DNA from: Bacteroidota bacterium
Lineage (GTDB): Bacteria > Bacteroidota > Bacteroidia > Chitinophagales > Chitinophagaceae
DNA: 6,504 bases
Assembly (NCBI GenBank): GCA_028875955.1
Contig: JAGWTX010000141.1
Span: 1 to 6,504, forward strand
Reading direction: 5' to 3'
The stretch's first letter is position 1. The number at the start of each line of letters is the position of its first letter. The notes beneath the pieces were generated by a model that made no database searches, was not told where the DNA came from, and worked only from the letters and a program-made list of their open reading frames with translations. Made by a program: the position numbers and the translations under genes. Below are positions 4,867 to 6,504 of this stretch, one piece after another.

Positions 4867-5001
4867 TTGATCAGTATGCATTGGGTCATTACATCATTGC
4901 CCGATGGGGAATGGTATAATGACCCAATCTGTATCAAACAGACCGGTCCGGTGTATCATCCGGGAAGGTTGGCATCAACCGAAGTCCTTTTACCAGGACC
5001 G
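4867..5001 (+). promoter_or_regulatory. Highly structured rpsB-tsf intergenic RNA
   Basis: A perfect 12-bp inverted repeat pairs ATTGGGTCATTA (4880-4891) with TAATGACCCAAT (4917-4928). Inside it, CATT (4895-4898) pairs with AATG (4910-4913) and CCC (4900-4902) with GGG (4906-4908). Outside it, TTGAT (4867-4871) pairs with ATCAA (4933-4937) across an internal loop. A second domain pairs CGGTCC (4944-4949) with GGACCG (4996-5001) and encloses the hairpin GGTTG-GCAT-CAACC (4967-4980). No T-tract follows, and the last 37 bases before the tsf ATG are A/T-rich. This fits an attenuator, processing site or protein-binding leader that sets the EF-Ts level relative to S2. The structure is seen in the sequence; the role is inferred. 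Confidence 0.6.
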
Positions 5002-5038
5002 ATAGTTCTTACATTTTTAAATTTTCAAATCTCAAGAA

Positions 5039-5875
5039 ATGAGTACAGTAACGATAACAGCACAGGATATTAATAAACTGCGCCAGGCAACCGGAGCAGG
5101 TATGATGGATTGCAGAAAAGCTTTGACTGAAACCAACGGCGATTTTGAAGCAGCGATCGACTGGTTACGCAAGCAAGGACAGAAAGTGGCCGCAAAACGC
5201 AGCGACCGTGAAGCAAAAGAAGGGGTGATCATCGCAAAGACCTCAGCCGACAATACAGTAGGTTTCGTGGTTTGCATCAGTTGTGAAACCGATTTCGTTT
5301 CCAAGAATGCAGAATTTGTTGCCTTTGCACAAAGCATCGCTGATGCAGCTGTTGCCAACAACGTAAAGAGCAAGGAAGAACTGAATGAAGTGGTGATCAA
5401 TGGCGCGAAAGTGTCCGATATGATCAATGATAAACTGACTTCCATCGGTGAAAAAATCGGTGTGGCTAAATTCGAAAGGATCGAAGCACCGTATGTAGCC
5501 TCTTATATCCACGGTGCATACCGCATGGGTGTACTGGTAGGCTTGTCAAAGGCAGCGGAAGAAGCCGGTAAGGATGTGGCCATGCAGATCGCAGCCATGA
5601 ATCCACTGGCCGTTGACGCAGCCAGCATTCCAGCTGAAACCATCGAAAGGGAAAGAGCGATCGTGGTAGATACCATGAAAGCCGATCCAAAGATGGCTGG
5701 CAAACCGGATGAAATGATCGCAAAGATCGCTGAAGGTAAACTGAATGCTTTCTTCAAGGAAAACACCCTGCTGGCCCAGGCATTTGTAAAAGATGGTGCG
5801 ATCACTGTTGAAGCCTACCTGAAATCCGCAGGTGATGTGAAAGTGACAGAATTCAAACGTGTGGCTTTAGGATAA
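5039..5875 (+). CDS. tsf: Translation elongation factor Ts (EF-Ts)
   Basis: EF-Ts is the cytoplasmic nucleotide-exchange factor that releases GDP from EF-Tu so that EF-Tu can reload with GTP and aminoacyl-tRNA. The product is 278 residues, close to the 283 of E. coli. The N-terminal UBA-like domain (about 5-50) includes LRQATGAGMMDCRKAL (14-29) and AIDWLRKQG (39-47). The second signature, VGFVVCISCETDFVSKN (74-90), contains the TDFV loop that contacts EF-Tu. The dimerisation core follows, including IHGAYRMGVLVGLS (157-170) and MQIAAMNPLAV (182-192), and the C-terminal helical part contains NTLLAQAFVKD (242-252). The ATG at 5039 is preceded by an A/T-rich, non-Shine-Dalgarno leader. It is the last gene of the ribosomal cluster, closed by a strong terminator 23 bp downstream. 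Confidence 0.97.
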   Translation: MSTVTITAQDINKLRQATGAGMMDCRKALTETNGDFEAAIDWLRKQGQKVAAKRSDREAKEGVIIAKTSADNTVGFVVCISCETDFVSKNAEFVAFAQSIADAAVANNVKSKEELNEVVINGAKVSDMINDKLTSIGEKIGVAKFERIEAPYVASYIHGAYRMGVLVGLSKAAEEAGKDVAMQIAAMNPLAVDAASIPAETIERERAIVVDTMKADPKMAGKPDEMIAKIAEGKLNAFFKENTLLAQAFVKDGAITVEAYLKSAGDVKVTEFKRVALG

Positions 5876-5898
5876 TTACTTAAACTAAATGATAATAG

Positions 5899-5930
5899 AA
5901 AGGGTAGCCATTGGCTACCCTTTTGTTTTA
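5899..5930 (+). terminator. Intrinsic terminator after tsf
   Basis: AAAGGGTAGCC (5899-5909) pairs perfectly over 11 bp with GGCTACCCTTT (5913-5923) around the 3-nt loop ATT, and is followed by a T-rich run (TTTTGTTTTA, 5921-5930). This is a textbook rho-independent terminator closing the ribosomal-protein transcript. Confidence 0.92.
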
Positions 5931-6012
5931 TAAGCAGTCAAAGGGTTACAGTACAGTCCGGTTATCCAATCAACAGTCCATTCCTCCCAAATAACTACAG
6001 TATGTGTAATAA

Positions 6013-6036
6013 ACGCAGGTATTCTGCGTATTCTTG
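6013..6036 (+). promoter_or_regulatory. Inverted repeat overlapping a weak -7-like box, upstream of the secreted-protein gene
   Basis: ACGCAG (6013-6018) and CTGCGT (6024-6029) are perfect 6-bp arms around GTATT. Its right end touches TATTCTTG (6029-6036), one base off the TAnnTTTG -7 consensus and 16 bp before the ATG at 6053. This is the layout of a promoter with an operator-like palindrome. No clear -33 element is seen. Confidence 0.3.
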
Positions 6037-6052
6037 TAAACAATTCCGTCGT

Positions 6053-6504
6053 ATGAAAATCATCCAAACCCTATTAAGTTGCCTGTTTGTTTTGCAATTA
6101 CAGGCACAGGTAACCATTCATCTAACCCTTGATAGCTCGCTGCACAAAACACTAAGCGGGCGGGTTTACATTTATACACAAAGCGATACTGCCAAACCGG
6201 TGCCTAATCAGCCAGACCCCACCCAACCTATGTTTGCGTTTCAGATAAAGGAGTGGAAGGATAAGATAACAGTGGCGTTGAATAACCAACTGGATCATAT
6301 GCCGGTGAATTTTAGTTCACTGAAGCCAGGATATTATAAAATTGCTGGCATTATTGATGCTGATCCAACCGAAAGAGGCAGCTTTAATCCCGGTAATGTT
6401 TATGCAAGGAATAATGTATTGCTTCACGTAAACGAAAAAGGGGAAGGGGAAGCCACATTGCGGTTCACTTCTGTGGTGCCGGCTAAGCAATTTCGTGAGA
6501 ACGA
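6053..6504 (+). CDS. Secreted protein, possibly N-terminal domain of an esterase-like alpha/beta hydrolase; 3' end outside window
   Basis: An open frame begins at ATG 6053 and runs off the right edge after 150 codons. It opens with MKIIQTLLSCLFVLQLQAQ, a short basic start, a hydrophobic core and an AQ end, typical of a Sec signal peptide cleaved after about residue 19 in Bacteroidota. The Cys at residue 10 is inside the hydrophobic core, so a lipoprotein is unlikely. The mature part looks like a beta-rich domain, with LSGRVYIYTQSDT, then PMFAFQIKEWKD, FSSLKPGYYKIAGIIDAD and FNPGNVYARNNVLLHV. From memory, this pattern resembles the N-terminal domain of secreted putative esterases (enterochelin-esterase-like fold) in this phylum. 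No catalytic residues lie within the window, so the enzyme assignment is tentative. It has its own promoter region after the tsf terminator. Confidence 0.75.
   Translation, partial: MKIIQTLLSCLFVLQLQAQVTIHLTLDSSLHKTLSGRVYIYTQSDTAKPVPNQPDPTQPMFAFQIKEWKDKITVALNNQLDHMPVNFSSLKPGYYKIAGIIDADPTERGSFNPGNVYARNNVLLHVNEKGEGEATLRFTSVVPAKQFREN

Noticed and set aside
4489..4937. Long minus-strand open frames opposite the rpsB C-terminus
   Set aside because: They are low-complexity complements of the Gly/Arg/Pro-rich tail and run antisense to a certain gene.
5018..5025. A -7-like box TAAATTTT just before tsf
   Set aside because: It lies in an A/T-rich tract, has a mismatch at the key final G, and has no -33 partner. 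Such matches are expected by chance there.
4867..5073. A 68-codon open frame between rpsB and tsf on the + strand
   Set aside because: It overlaps the tsf start, coincides with the hairpin-rich segment, and its translation resembles no known protein. The openness is best explained by chance.

Overview
The window looks like a chromosomal, mostly housekeeping segment from a member of the Bacteroidota, most likely a Chitinophagaceae-like or related lineage. Three things point there: the ribosomal order rplM-rpsI-rpsB-tsf on one strand, starts preceded by A/T-rich sequence with no clear Shine-Dalgarno motif, and promoter-like boxes close to the Bacteroidota -7 consensus TAnnTTTG. The genus cannot be named from this window alone.

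Layout. Positions 1-438 hold the C-terminal end of a membrane fatty-acid desaturase. It is followed on the same strand by recO (499-1236). A 186-bp convergent gap (1237-1422) carries two inverted copies of a G/T-rich 7-nt-period repeat. A metal-dependent amidohydrolase follows on the minus strand (1423-2610); another copy of the same repeat lies inside its reading frame. A 335-bp divergent gap (2611-2945) has a perfect TAnnTTTG box almost touching the amidohydrolase start, several strong and partly mutually exclusive hairpins, and a likely promoter plus structured leader for the ribosomal genes.

The translation block is rplM (L13), rpsI (S9), rpsB (S2) and tsf (EF-Ts), 2946-5875. It ends at a textbook intrinsic terminator (5899-5930). 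Its intergenic gaps are not plain: there is a hairpin between rplM and rpsI, a composite G/T-repeat plus hairpin element between rpsI and rpsB, and a 172-bp highly structured segment between rpsB and tsf. The window closes with the first 150 codons of a secreted protein (6053 onward), probably the N-terminal part of an esterase-like protein.

The protein products are mainly familiar. I see no defence system, CRISPR array, transposase, prophage, tRNA or rRNA. The most unusual signals are non-coding: a dispersed TTTGGGG/TTTGGCG repeat family found in two intergenic gaps and, in frame, inside an enzyme gene, and the structured RNA candidates around the ribosomal genes.
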